Assembly (NCBI RefSeq): GCF_003628535.1
Contig: NZ_RBCI01000008.1
Coordinates: 62,001 to 126,000, forward strand
Origin: Flavisolibacter nicotianae
GTDB taxonomy: Bacteria; Bacteroidota; Bacteroidia; Chitinophagales; Chitinophagaceae
Length of the DNA: 64,000 bases
Direction: 5' to 3'
Part shown: positions 1 to 8,272 of the stretch, piece by piece
Position numbering within the stretch: the stretch's first letter is position 1
Layout of the letters: every line of letters starts with the position of its first letter
Notes under the pieces: generated by a model
What the model saw: the letters and a program-made list of their open reading frames with translations, nothing else
The model's database searches: none
What the model was told of the DNA's origin: nothing
Made by a program: the position numbers and the translations under genes

Positions 1-1
1 A

Positions 2-172
2 GGCGGCGTGGAAGCCGAAGAGATGAATCTCCGTAGCTGGTTCAGTGTAGGCGTGGCAGGCGTTGGGCTGGGCAGCAAACTGATCTCGAAAGAACTGATC
101 GAGCGGCAGGATTACGAAGGCCTCAAAGAGGCCACACAGAGAGCTTTGGCGCTAGTAAAGGACATTGCATAG
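2..172 (+). CDS. eda: KDPG/KHG aldolase, C-terminal fragment
   Basis: The window opens inside this gene; 56 residues and a TAG stop remain. The visible tail contains the glycine-rich GVAGVGLGSKL stretch, which matches the phosphate-binding end of 2-dehydro-3-deoxy-phosphogluconate / 4-hydroxy-2-oxoglutarate aldolases, followed by the usual short terminal helix. Such enzymes split KDPG into pyruvate and glyceraldehyde-3-phosphate in the cytoplasm, as the last step of hexuronate breakdown. A hexuronate-type MFS carrier lies just downstream on the same strand (113 nt) and altronate dehydratase is at 22.6 kb, which fits that role. The catalytic lysine region is outside the window, so the assignment rests on the tail and the context. 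Confidence 0.75.
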   Translation, partial: GGVEAEEMNLRSWFSVGVAGVGLGSKLISKELIERQDYEGLKEATQRALALVKDIA

Positions 173-284
173 TTTCGCTCTCTTTTTTCCGCAGGAGGCT
201 GAGTGAATGCTTTGTTCGGACTGCCGCAACACAATTTGCCTTATCTTCCTTGCGGATCGATTGCTAACGCTTTAACTCCCTTTC

Positions 285-1715
285 ATGATCATCAAAGAAG
301 TAGAACCAAGACACGTTACCACCAACCTGCCCGCGGAAGCGAAACCTGCCGGGAACTATCGCTGGACCATCTGTGCGCTGCTTTTCTTTGCCACGACGGT
401 CAATTATCTCGACCGGCAGGTATTGAGCCTGCTGCAGCCTACGCTGGCTGAAAAATACCACTGGACCAATAACGACTACGCCAACATCACATCGGTTTTC
501 CAGTTTGCCTATGCCATCTCCATGCTTTTTGCGGGCCGCATTATCGACCGCATGGGAACAAAGCGTGGCTTTACCTGGGCCATTATCATCTGGTCGGTCG
601 GTGCCTTGCTGCACGCCCTTGCAATTCCCTTCGGCACGGCGGTGGTGACCGCCCTGGGCTGGGTGGGCATTACGGCATTTACGGTTTCGGTTGCTGGTTT
701 TATGGTGGGACGGCTTGTACTGGCGATAGGGGAGGCGGGAAATTTTCCGGCCGCCATCAAAGCCACGGCGGATTATTTTCCCAAAAAAGAACGTTCGTTT
801 GCCACCGGCATTTTCAACTCGGGCACCAATGTGGGTGCTATCCTGGCACCGCTGACCGTTCCCTGGATCGAAATGAAATGGGGCTGGCAGGCCGCTTTTA
901 TCCTCGTTGGCGTGATTGGTTTTTTATGGCTTTTGTTCTGGCACCGGTATTATGATAAACCGGAAAAACAAAAGCGCCTGTCGGCAGAAGAATGGGCCTA
1001 TATCAACAGCGACCGTGATGATACATCGGCCAGTGGCGTTCCATCAGCAACCACGACACCACAACCGCAAAGCATTTCCTGGCTGCGGCTGCTGGGCTAC
1101 CGCCAAACCTGGTCGTTTGCCATCGGCAAATTCCTGACCGACGGCGTGTGGTGGTTTTTTCTTTTCTGGCTGCCGGCTTACCTGAAGGCGCAATACGGGA
1201 TGGAAAAAATGCAGATCATGCTACCGCTGGCCGTGTTGTACAGCCTCACCATGTTTGGCAGCATTGGCGGCGGATGGTTTCCCGTGCATTTCATGAAGAA
1301 AGGACTGGCGCCTTACGATGCCCGAATGAAAGCCATGCTGGTGATCGCTCTTTTCCCGCTGGTGGTGCTGGCGGCGCAACCCCTGGGAGGAATCAGTTAC
1401 TGGCTTCCGGTATTGCTTATCGGGATCGGGGCCTCGGCTCACCAGGCCTGGAGCGCCAATATCTTCACGACGGTTTCGGATATGTTTCCCAAAAAGGCGG
1501 TGGGCTCCGTTGTGGGCATTGGCGGTATGGCCGGCGGCCTGGGTGGTGTAGTCATCTCTAAGGTCGGCGGGGCTTTGTTCGATCATTACAAAGCGCTGGG
1601 CCACGTGCAAACCGGTTACACGATCATGTTCACGGTATGTGCCGTGGCTTATGTTATTGCCTGGGTCATCATGAAATCGCTGGTGCCGCGCTACAGCCCG
1701 ATCACGACGCTCTGA
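285..1715 (+). CDS. MFS transporter, hexuronate/ACS family (ExuT-like)
   Basis: Inner-membrane carrier of 476 residues with the twelve-helix major facilitator layout. The loop between helices 2 and 3 reads GRIIDRMGTKRGF, the MFS signature, and the start YRWTICALLFFATTVNYLDRQVLS is typical of the anion:cation symporter family that includes hexuronate transporters. A polar loop around residues 225-260 separates the two halves. It follows the KDPG aldolase, so import of galacturonate or glucuronate is the likely job. Other sugar acids such as galactonate are possible, because family members are hard to separate by sequence alone. Confidence 0.85.
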   Translation: MIIKEVEPRHVTTNLPAEAKPAGNYRWTICALLFFATTVNYLDRQVLSLLQPTLAEKYHWTNNDYANITSVFQFAYAISMLFAGRIIDRMGTKRGFTWAIIIWSVGALLHALAIPFGTAVVTALGWVGITAFTVSVAGFMVGRLVLAIGEAGNFPAAIKATADYFPKKERSFATGIFNSGTNVGAILAPLTVPWIEMKWGWQAAFILVGVIGFLWLLFWHRYYDKPEKQKRLSAEEWAYINSDRDDTSASGVPSATTTPQPQSISWLRLLGYRQTWSFAIGKFLTDGVWWFFLFWLPAYLKAQYGMEKMQIMLPLAVLYSLTMFGSIGGGWFPVHFMKKGLAPYDARMKAMLVIALFPLVVLAAQPLGGISYWLPVLLIGIGASAHQAWSANIFTTVSDMFPKKAVGSVVGIGGMAGGLGGVVISKVGGALFDHYKALGHVQTGYTIMFTVCAVAYVIAWVIMKSLVPRYSPITTL

Positions 1716-1801
1716 GAACGGGTTCGCGATCTTTTTATCCAAATTCGCTTTGATGCTTTTCCAACAACGGAAGGCTGTGTATTTCTTTTTAATTTGCCCT
1801 G

Positions 1802-2119
1802 GTGAAAATCAGAATCAGGGAAGGAACGCTGGTGGCACGCCTGGCCGCCCGTAAGCTGAACGCAAAATCTGTGGCGATCGTTGTCGGGCAGACGATCCAT
1901 CTCTGGAATGTGCGCCGCGACGATTTTTTGCAGTGCCCTTCATGGGTGCGGCACGAAGTGGAGCATGTGCGCCAGTTTCGTCGCTACGGTTTTTTGCGGT
2001 TCACGGTTTTGTACCTGTGGGAAAGCCTTCGCAGGGGCTACCGCAACAACCGGTTTGAAGCCGAAGCAAGAGCTGCCGAGAACGCATTACCTGATCCTGC
2101 CGGGATTGAATTTCTCTAA
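1802..2119 (+). CDS. Small HExxH protein (DUF4157-like)
   Basis: A 105-residue basic protein of unknown role. It carries HEVEH at residues 51-55, with acidic residues in a FEAEAR segment about 30 residues later, the spacing of a zinc site with a downstream glutamate ligand. Small proteins of this kind resemble the DUF4157 (eCIS-core-like) family. There is no signal peptide or membrane segment. The chosen start is GTG; no better ATG lies in frame upstream. The stop is 19 nt before the next gene on the same strand, so the two may be co-transcribed. Protease activity is not shown; only the motif is seen. Confidence 0.6.
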   Translation: MKIRIREGTLVARLAARKLNAKSVAIVVGQTIHLWNVRRDDFLQCPSWVRHEVEHVRQFRRYGFLRFTVLYLWESLRRGYRNNRFEAEARAAENALPDPAGIEFL

Positions 2120-2138
2120 CACACCAAAAAATGTTTCC

Positions 2139-2660
2139 ATGCGAAAAATTGTTGCCGGTTTTGCCGCCAGTGTTGATGGCTACATTGAAGGGCTCAAAGG
2201 GGAATATGACTGGATCATCATTGACGAAAAGATCGATTTTGCCGAAGAGCTGAAACGATTCGATACCTTTCTTTTCGGCCGCCGGTCGTACGAAGCTGCA
2301 CTGAAGATGTACGGCGGCCCGCAGGAAGGCATTACTAATTATGTTTTCTCTACCACGCTGCAGGAGGCCGAAAAAGGTTTTGTATTGGTTCGCGACGATG
2401 TAAAGGCCAAAATGGAAAGCCTGAAAGAGAGGGAAGGGAAGGACATTGCACTGTTTGGCGGCGCCAACCTTCTTGCCTCGTTCCTGGATCTTCGCCTCGT
2501 TGATGAAATCGCGATTTCGTTCATCCCTGTTTTACTGGGCGCCGGCAAGCCGATGGTGGATGTGCTGAAGCAAAAAGTTTGGCTTTCCTTTCTCAACAGC
2601 AAGCGCTATGGCAACGGCACGCTGCGGGTGAATTATGCCGTCAACTATGATCCTACCTAA
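2139..2660 (+). CDS. Dihydrofolate reductase family protein (RibD C-terminal-like)
   Basis: A 173-residue NADPH-dependent reductase-like protein. The start MRKIVAGFAASVDGYIEG, the middle LFGRRSYEAAL and the later DIALFGGANLLASFLDLRLVDEIAISFIPVLLGAGKPM are hallmarks of the RibD C-terminal/DHFR fold found in many stand-alone YyaP/YwjB-type proteins. The true substrate of these stand-alone proteins is usually unknown. I chose the ATG at 2139 because the DHFR fold starts there; the open frame extends further upstream, but that part overlaps the preceding gene in another frame. It probably shares a transcript with the HExxH protein before it. Confidence 0.8.
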   Translation: MRKIVAGFAASVDGYIEGLKGEYDWIIIDEKIDFAEELKRFDTFLFGRRSYEAALKMYGGPQEGITNYVFSTTLQEAEKGFVLVRDDVKAKMESLKEREGKDIALFGGANLLASFLDLRLVDEIAISFIPVLLGAGKPMVDVLKQKVWLSFLNSKRYGNGTLRVNYAVNYDPT

Positions 2661-2672
2661 GCGCTCCGAATT

Positions 2673-2680
2673 TACCTTTG
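2673..2680 (+). promoter_or_regulatory. Candidate Bacteroidota -7 box before pepE
   Basis: TACCTTTG matches the TAnnTTTG -7 consensus of Bacteroidota promoters and lies 19 nt before the pepE ATG. I do not see a clear TTTG element at the expected distance upstream, so this is only a candidate. Confidence 0.3.
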
Positions 2681-2699
2681 CCGCCTCAATTCTTTTTCT

Positions 2700-3422
2700 A
2701 TGCATGTGTTGGCGCTGAGTAGTTCACGAGTCGGAGACGGCGGTTACCTGACTGCGGCTGTTCCCCTGATCAACGGGTTTTTGGGTGCCAAGCCCCTGCG
2801 GCTTGCCTTTGTTCCTTTTGCCACAGCCGATAACAACGACGAATCCTATCTCGCGAAGGTGAAAGAAGGGCTTTCTTCCTTGCCGCACGAGCTTTGCCTG
2901 GTAACGCCGGAGAACGGAAGAGCCGTGATCGAAGCGACCGACGGCATTGTAGTGGGTGGCGGCAATACCTTCAAATTGCTGCACGATATTTACCGCTATG
3001 ACCTGTTTGCGTTGATCCGGGAAAGTGTAGAAAACGGAAAGCCCTACATCGGCTGGAGTGCCGGTTCCAACCTTGCCGGCCGAACGATCTGTACCACCAA
3101 CGATATGCCCATTATTCAACCCCAGAGTTTTACGGCCTTTGGCTTTTTGCCCTTCCAGCTCAACCCGCATTATTACAACGTGGTGATCGAAGGATTTCAT
3201 GGCGAGACAAGGGACCAGCGGCTGAACGAGTTTCTGCTGGTCAATCCCGGTGTGCCGGTGGTGGGCTTGCCCGAAGGCACAGCCTTGCACAGGAACGGGG
3301 ATCGACTTCAGTTCCTGGGAACGCAGGATGCTGCCTTGTTTCAACAACCTGCGCTTACGGCCATTGCTGAGAGAAAATTCCTTTCTCCAGGCAGCGATCT
3401 TTCTTTCCTCCTGCAAGCCTGA
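2700..3422 (+). CDS. pepE: Dipeptidase E (alpha-aspartyl dipeptidase)
   Basis: A 240-residue cytoplasmic serine peptidase of family S51, which cleaves dipeptides with N-terminal aspartate. The nucleophile elbow GWSAGSN places the serine at residue 120, the position known for enterobacterial PepE. GGGNTFKLL near residue 85, the FQLNPHYYN histidine region and the late GLPEGTAL motif are all present. Length is normal for the family. It stands alone between a RibD-like gene and a convergent small gene. The same fold includes cyanophycinase, but the length and motifs fit PepE better. Confidence 0.9.
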   Translation: MHVLALSSSRVGDGGYLTAAVPLINGFLGAKPLRLAFVPFATADNNDESYLAKVKEGLSSLPHELCLVTPENGRAVIEATDGIVVGGGNTFKLLHDIYRYDLFALIRESVENGKPYIGWSAGSNLAGRTICTTNDMPIIQPQSFTAFGFLPFQLNPHYYNVVIEGFHGETRDQRLNEFLLVNPGVPVVGLPEGTALHRNGDRLQFLGTQDAALFQQPALTAIAERKFLSPGSDLSFLLQA

Positions 3423-3453
3423 TGTATGCAAAAGCGGCGGTTGCCAGGCCGTC

Positions 3454-3533
3454 GTGAAATGTGAGACGTCAGACGTGAAGCCGTGGGACTTTTTCGATTG
3501 ACGTACACTTCGGTCTCCCGTTTCACATTTCAC
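3454..3533. repeat. Imperfect inverted repeat between convergent genes
   Basis: Left arm 3454-3480 starts GTGAAATGTGAGACG; right arm 3508-3533 ends TTTCACATTTCAC. About 20 of 26 positions pair, with a 27-nt spacer. It lies between pepE and the convergent gene at 3568, so it could end transcription from either side. It looks like a dispersed intergenic repeat, but I see no second copy in this window. Confidence 0.5.
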
Positions 3534-3567
3534 AAAAGCAACAGCACTTCTTAATGGCAGTTGGCTA

Positions 3568-3993
3568 TTATTGATTCAGGTAGGTGGCAAAGTCGAGCAG
3601 CCGTCGCTGGGCCTTTCGTACATCAGCTTCGTTGCGCACCAGTGCAAAGCTGTACGAGGCATGCGACTCGTCCAATTCTGTAACCAGGGTAATGTTGATC
3701 GTGTTGGCTCCATCGATTTCGGTAGCTAAAAGGATCGTTGTGTGGCCGGCGGCAATGGTGTCGAGGACACTGCTTGCCGGTTTGCGGTCAACGAGTTTTA
3801 CCGCTTCGTCCACGGCATCGGTGAGGTTCTGTACATCTGCAGCATACACCGGGAAGGTTCTGCGCAGGTAGTGCTGAAGTGTGAATTCGGTTGATTGTGC
3901 CGGTGGATGTTTCAGGTCTCTGTCGACGATGAGGAGCGAATCATCGGAAGCGTTCAGAAACAGGAACGAAAAGACCGCCAGAAGTGATTTCAT
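3568..3993 (-). CDS. Hypothetical small exported protein
   Basis: A 141-residue protein I do not recognise. The first 16 or so residues (MKSLLAVFSFLFLNAS) look like a short signal peptide, so it is probably periplasmic. The rest is mixed alpha/beta with no cysteine pairs and no known motif; a region around LLATEIDGANTINITLVTELDESHASYSFALVRNEAD looks like beta strands. It is convergent with pepE and lies apart from the sensor kinase downstream. The open frame and codon use are consistent with a real gene, but there is no functional clue. Confidence 0.5.
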   Translation of the reverse strand: MKSLLAVFSFLFLNASDDSLLIVDRDLKHPPAQSTEFTLQHYLRRTFPVYAADVQNLTDAVDEAVKLVDRKPASSVLDTIAAGHTTILLATEIDGANTINITLVTELDESHASYSFALVRNEADVRKAQRRLLDFATYLNQ

Positions 3994-4560
3994 GTTTGTG
4001 TGGTTTTGGGAGGTAAACTAGATTTTTGTTGCGCGGCACTGTGCAGGTCCTGGCTGTTAAAATAGCGTTGGCTTGTGCCCTGAAGCAAGTCTTTTTACAA
4101 GTGCGGAACGGGAGTTTTTGCAGCCCTGTTCCGGGTATTGAAATTCCTGTTTCAACAGCCGTTTGCCTTGCTTTAAAAGCACTGCATGAACGAACGCAGA
4201 ATGAGCTTTTTGATGAGCGGCAACAGCTATCGGCCGGGTAAGCGCTGCCATTCATTCACGACCTTTTCTTGCAGTACGATGATCGCGGGGTAGCGGCGTC
4301 CCGGTTTAAAAAGACAAGCTGCCGGAATGCCGGAAAAATGAGCCGGTAGCAAACCAATACAGGATACTGCGTGCTTTTTTGCTACAATTTTTTGGGTGCA
4401 AATGAAAGGGGAAGGGAAACGGTTTTTTGCAACAATAATGCGGCTTTGCCACCGTTTACCACTTATCGATAAATACTTCCGAACGAATAAATCAGACGCC
4501 CCGGTTGCTTTGCCTATGATAGATTTGAAATGACACCAAAAACGAACACGGTCATCTCTT
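3994..4560. other. Gene-free stretch before the two-component system
   Basis: 567 nt with only short, mutually overlapping frames (up to 104 codons) on both strands and no recognisable product. A TAGATTTG box lies at 4520-4527. Nothing else is supported. Confidence 0.5.
4520..4527 (+). promoter_or_regulatory. Candidate Bacteroidota -7 box before the LytS-like kinase
   Basis: TAGATTTG fits TAnnTTTG and lies 33 nt before the kinase ATG. No convincing -33 TTTG is seen at the expected spacing. Confidence 0.3.
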
Positions 4561-5601
4561 ATGATCAAAGACCAACTCATCAAACGACTTTTCATTCCGC
4601 TGATGGGCTTTTGCATTCCGTTGCTGGCAGGTTTGGTGCGTTTTCATTCCGAAAATTTTTTACAGTTTGCACTGGCCGGGTGTTTTTTTACGGTTGCCGT
4701 ATACCTGGCCTGGGTTGGCGTGGTGCGCTTTACCGGTAACCTCCGGACCTTTCCCCGCTTGAAAAAAAACATCCTTTTAAAGCTGCTGACTCTTTCCCTG
4801 GTACCGGGCCTGTATGCGGCTGTCCTGTGCTTTGTCTTTGCCGTGGTTTGGCTTCGGCTGGCAGGACTGACTTTTCTTCCCGGGCCGGTGATACGGGCCA
4901 CACTAATTGGCGGTGTTGGCGGAATACTCCTGTCGCTGTTGTACGAGGTTGTTTTTCTGAGTATCGAAAAAGAGCTGGATAACCGGGTGTTGCAGCAAAT
5001 CGACAGGGAGCGGCTGCAGGCCGAAGTGACGGTGTTGAAGAACGAACTCGATCCGCACTTCTTTTTCAACTGCATGAACACCCTGTCGCTTCTTGTCAAG
5101 GAAGATGCCGTGAAAGCGCACAAGTTTGTTCACAAGCTCTCCAACATTTACAAGTATTTTTTACGAAACAAAGAAGTGGATTATGTGCCCCTGCGGGAAG
5201 AGCTGGAATTCCTCGACAATTATCATTTCCTGCTGCGCATCCGCTTCGACGACACAATCCGTATCGAAAACACCATCGAGCCGCAGAACGGCGCAACCTT
5301 TATTCTTCCCTGCACCCTGCAGGTGCTGGTGGAAAATGCCATGAAGCACAATTTTTTTTCGGAGAAAGAGCCGCTGGTTGTGTCCCTGGCGATGAACGGT
5401 GCCTACATCTGCGTATCCAACCCGGTACGGCCCAAGCTTCATGCAGCCGACTCCACCAAAGTGGGGCTGCGCAACCTGAAGGCACGTTACCGGCTCATCA
5501 CCAACCAGAATGTGCTGGTGCACCGAACGGCCAGCCGGTTCCTGGTCAAACTTCCAGTTGTAAAACAAACCAACCGTTATGATAAAAGCAGTGATCATTG
5601 A
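4561..5601 (+). CDS. LytS-type sensor histidine kinase
   Basis: A 346-residue membrane kinase. About four hydrophobic helices fill residues 8-140, then a short coiled region leads into the His_kinase domain with LDPHFFFNCMNTL; the phosphorylated histidine is residue 166. The ATP-binding part has LVENAMKHN, with the metal-binding asparagine at 259, and a weak GLRNL glycine box. No extracellular sensor domain is present, so the signal is probably sensed in or at the membrane. Its 3' end overlaps the response regulator by 23 nt, so the two are translationally coupled partners. This is the LytS/YehU class common in Bacteroidota, whose targets cannot be read from sequence. Confidence 0.9.
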   Translation: MIKDQLIKRLFIPLMGFCIPLLAGLVRFHSENFLQFALAGCFFTVAVYLAWVGVVRFTGNLRTFPRLKKNILLKLLTLSLVPGLYAAVLCFVFAVVWLRLAGLTFLPGPVIRATLIGGVGGILLSLLYEVVFLSIEKELDNRVLQQIDRERLQAEVTVLKNELDPHFFFNCMNTLSLLVKEDAVKAHKFVHKLSNIYKYFLRNKEVDYVPLREELEFLDNYHFLLRIRFDDTIRIENTIEPQNGATFILPCTLQVLVENAMKHNFFSEKEPLVVSLAMNGAYICVSNPVRPKLHAADSTKVGLRNLKARYRLITNQNVLVHRTASRFLVKLPVVKQTNRYDKSSDH

Positions 5602-6346
5602 AGACGAGAAACGGGCCGCCAGCTACCTGTCGGCAATGCTGCGTGAAGTGGATCCGGAGATCCTGATCCTGAAAGTGCTGGACAGCGTGGAAAGTGGCGT
5701 TTCTTATTTGTCCGCCAACGGCAAAGTGGATGTTATTTTCAGCGACGTGCAACTGGGAGACGGCCTTTCCTTTTCCATCTTTGAAAAGGTGAACAATACC
5801 GCACCGGTGGTCTTCATTACCGGCTATGACCGGTTCATGCTGGATGCCTTTGAAAACAATGGCATCGATTACCTGTTGAAGCCCGTTGATAAAGAAGACC
5901 TGGCAAAGGCCCTGAAAAAATACAAGGGCCTGGAGCGCCATTTCACCCACGAAAAACCGGAAGAGGCCATGAGCCAGTTGCTGCAGTACATCAATGGGGG
6001 AAGAAAAAAACGCATCCTGGTGCGCAAGGGTATCGAGAACATTACCATGCCACTGAGCGACATCGTTCTTTTCTACACCGAGAACAAGATTGTGCATGCA
6101 CTCGACAGGACGGGCCGCAAATTCATGGTGGATAAAAACCTTTGCGACCTGGAAACAGAGCTGGATGAAAACACATTTTTCAGAGCCAACCGGCAGTACA
6201 TTTTAAACATCAACTACATCAAAAGCTTTAAGCCTTACGAGCGAGTGAAACTTTGGGTGGATCTTGTCCTGCCCGATATCGATCACTCCATCATCATCAG
6301 CCAGGAAACGGCACCCATGTTCCGCCGGTGGCTGTTGGAAGCCTGA
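5579..6346 (+). CDS. LytTR-family response regulator
   Basis: A 255-residue DNA-binding response regulator. The receiver domain (1-120) has the acidic pair E8/D9, the phosphoacceptor D56 in VIFSDVQLGDG and the lysine K101 in YLLKPV. The LytTR domain starts near residue 143 (RKKRILVRKGIENI) and ends with the FFRANRQYILNINYIKSF motif that contacts DNA. It overlaps the kinase gene and must be its partner. LytTR regulators bind direct repeats upstream of target promoters; none is obvious nearby. Confidence 0.92.
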   Translation: MIKAVIIEDEKRAASYLSAMLREVDPEILILKVLDSVESGVSYLSANGKVDVIFSDVQLGDGLSFSIFEKVNNTAPVVFITGYDRFMLDAFENNGIDYLLKPVDKEDLAKALKKYKGLERHFTHEKPEEAMSQLLQYINGGRKKRILVRKGIENITMPLSDIVLFYTENKIVHALDRTGRKFMVDKNLCDLETELDENTFFRANRQYILNINYIKSFKPYERVKLWVDLVLPDIDHSIIISQETAPMFRRWLLEA

Positions 6347-6354
6347 ATTAAGGA

Positions 6355-6612
6355 TCATTGGTTCACCGGTTGGCCCTCTACTACCGGTTGTTTGTAAAAA
6401 CCGTTTTTCTGGTAGCTGCTGCAAATGCCCATGGTGGTGTTTTGCTTGATGCGAAAATCCTTGTGGCACATTTGCCAGCATTCGCCGTTTTCTTTGAGGA
6501 TGATGGTATACAATGTATCCGAATGCGGGCCGTAGTCGATCATGTACCAGATATAGCCATCGCCTTTGGGGGTGCTCACTTCCACCAACTCCTTAAATTC
6601 CAATGCTATCAT
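6355..6612 (-). CDS. Hypothetical small protein
   Basis: An 85-residue cytoplasmic protein I do not recognise, starting MIALEFKELVEVSTPKGDGYIWYMIDYGPHSDTLYTIILKENGECWQMCHKDFRI. The pattern of alternating hydrophobic residues suggests a small beta-rich fold. I chose the internal ATG at 6612 because the 13 codons before it look unlike the rest. It is convergent with the response regulator, with only 8 nt between their stops. Short, but the amino-acid composition is that of a real protein. Confidence 0.5.
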   Translation of the reverse strand: MIALEFKELVEVSTPKGDGYIWYMIDYGPHSDTLYTIILKENGECWQMCHKDFRIKQNTTMGICSSYQKNGFYKQPVVEGQPVNQ

Positions 6613-6730
6613 GGCAAACTGTTTTCCTGAACAGTGTAAAACCTGTGCCACAAATACTTCTTGCTACGGGTGTTTAGCTGGACGGCTAAAATCTGTGGCG
6701 TCCTTCAACAAATTTTCCTGGCTTCCCCAT

Positions 6731-7654
6731 TTAAACAATCGACTGGATCAACCCCTTTAGTTTTGTGGCCGACTTTTTCAGCAGTTCTTCTTCCTGTTCG
6801 CTGATGGACAGGGGCAGAACCTCGCGGATTCCCGACCGGTCTACCACGCAGGGAATCCCGAGGTACACGTCGCTGATTCCATGGTAGTCGTTCAATAAAG
6901 TGGAAACGTTGAGCACGGCAGCTTCGTTGCGCAAAATGGCTGTGCAGATGCGGTCCAGTGCAAGCGCAATGGCATAATAGGTAGCGCCTTTCGCATTGAT
7001 GATCTTGTAGGCGGCATCCCGGGTGTTTGCAAAGATTTCCGCCTTGTCTTCTTCGCTCAGCGACAGCTCCGTACCGGCTACGTTGGCCAGGCTCCAGAGA
7101 GGCAGTTCCGAATCGCCGTGCTCGCCAATGATGTGCGCATGGATGCTCCGAGAATCGATGTTCAGTTTTTCGCCAATGAGATAACGAAAGCGTGAACTGT
7201 CGAGCAGGGTGCCCGACCCGATCACCCGGCGTGCAGGCCAGCCCGATTTTTTCCAGGTGAAATAACTCATGATGTCAACCGGGTTGCTGGCGATGAGCAG
7301 GATGCCGTCCTGGTTGTGTTTCAGCATTTCGGTGGTGATGCTTTCAAAAATGGCCACGTTGCGTTTGAGAAGGTCTACCCTTGTTTCGCCAGGACGCTGG
7401 GCTGCTCCCGCCGTGATGATGATAATGTCGGCCTCGCGGCAGTCTTCGTAGGTGCCGGCCCAAACACTGGCCGCGCCCAGCAGCGGCAGTCCATGGTTCA
7501 TGTCGAGTGCGTCGCCAACGGCTTTTGCTTTGTTTGCGTCAATGAGCACCAGTTCATCCACGCGGTTGCGAAGCAGGAGGGTGTAAGCCGTTGTGGATCC
7601 AACGGCACCTACGCCGATAATGACGATCCGTGTTTTTTTGGTTGTTGCAGACAT
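6731..7654 (-). CDS. ldh: L-lactate dehydrogenase
   Basis: A 307-residue NAD-dependent enzyme that interconverts pyruvate and L-lactate in the cytoplasm. The Rossmann motif GVGAVG spans residues 14-19. The substrate loop reads AGAAQRPGETRVDL; glutamine rather than arginine at the specificity position marks lactate and not malate dehydrogenase. The catalytic histidine lies in HIIGEHGDSE. The open frame extends about 100 codons upstream, but the family always starts close to the Rossmann strand, so I use the ATG at 7654. It stands alone between a small gene and the SusC operon. Confidence 0.9.
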   Translation of the reverse strand: MSATTKKTRIVIIGVGAVGSTTAYTLLLRNRVDELVLIDANKAKAVGDALDMNHGLPLLGAASVWAGTYEDCREADIIIITAGAAQRPGETRVDLLKRNVAIFESITTEMLKHNQDGILLIASNPVDIMSYFTWKKSGWPARRVIGSGTLLDSSRFRYLIGEKLNIDSRSIHAHIIGEHGDSELPLWSLANVAGTELSLSEEDKAEIFANTRDAAYKIINAKGATYYAIALALDRICTAILRNEAAVLNVSTLLNDYHGISDVYLGIPCVVDRSGIREVLPLSISEQEEELLKKSATKLKGLIQSIV

Positions 7655-8272
7655 AGTGCAAAAGTGAAAAAAGATCGCACGATTTGGTAGTGATTTATAA
7701 AGCCATTCTACGGTATTCAAACGCCGAGTCAGTAGCAATACAATGTTACCGGCATGTACAGCAAGGTGCCCCGAAGCGTCTGGCAGTTTGCACTTTTCAC
7801 AAGGCAGGATTCGTTTTGGAAAAACGTAAGCGAACATGCCTGTCATTGGCATCTCGCCGACCGCTTTTGATTGCGAAAAAACTTGGATCTGGCACAGGCA
7901 ATCTGCGCAGCAGTGCCATTTGTTGTTCACCTGTGTTTGGAAATGCAGTGGCAAAATTTAGTTATATTTATAATGTATAATCAGACTGCAATACGGGAAG
8001 AAACAGAACGGCTGTGTTGCAACACGTTTGCCTTGCTGTATACGATTGTTCGTGCGGCGCAACTTCTTTCGATGTGAAGAATACGTGATTGGCCAGAACA
8101 AAACATTTTATCCCGTTGATTCCGTTGCATGTCTCCTGTTGTTTTCGGTACCCCATTTTCATGCTTTGGTGGAATAAAGTCATTGCTGAAAACCTGCCCA
8201 AAGAAGATGGTAAAGGTGAATCCTCATCTTGCCGGTTTTAACGAATATCCATAAACGTCAACCCTTCAATTT
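7655..8272. other. Long intergenic region before the SusC operon
   Basis: 618 nt between divergent ldh and susC. Only short frames occur. An AT-rich patch at 7953-7980, with TTTG at 7936-7939 about 19 nt upstream, is a weak promoter candidate. No repeat or RNA gene was recognised. Confidence 0.4.

Noticed and set aside
4026-4241. 71-codon frame in the gap before the two-component system
   Set aside because: Overlapped by equally long frames on the other strand; no motif, ribosome-binding site or neighbour supports it.
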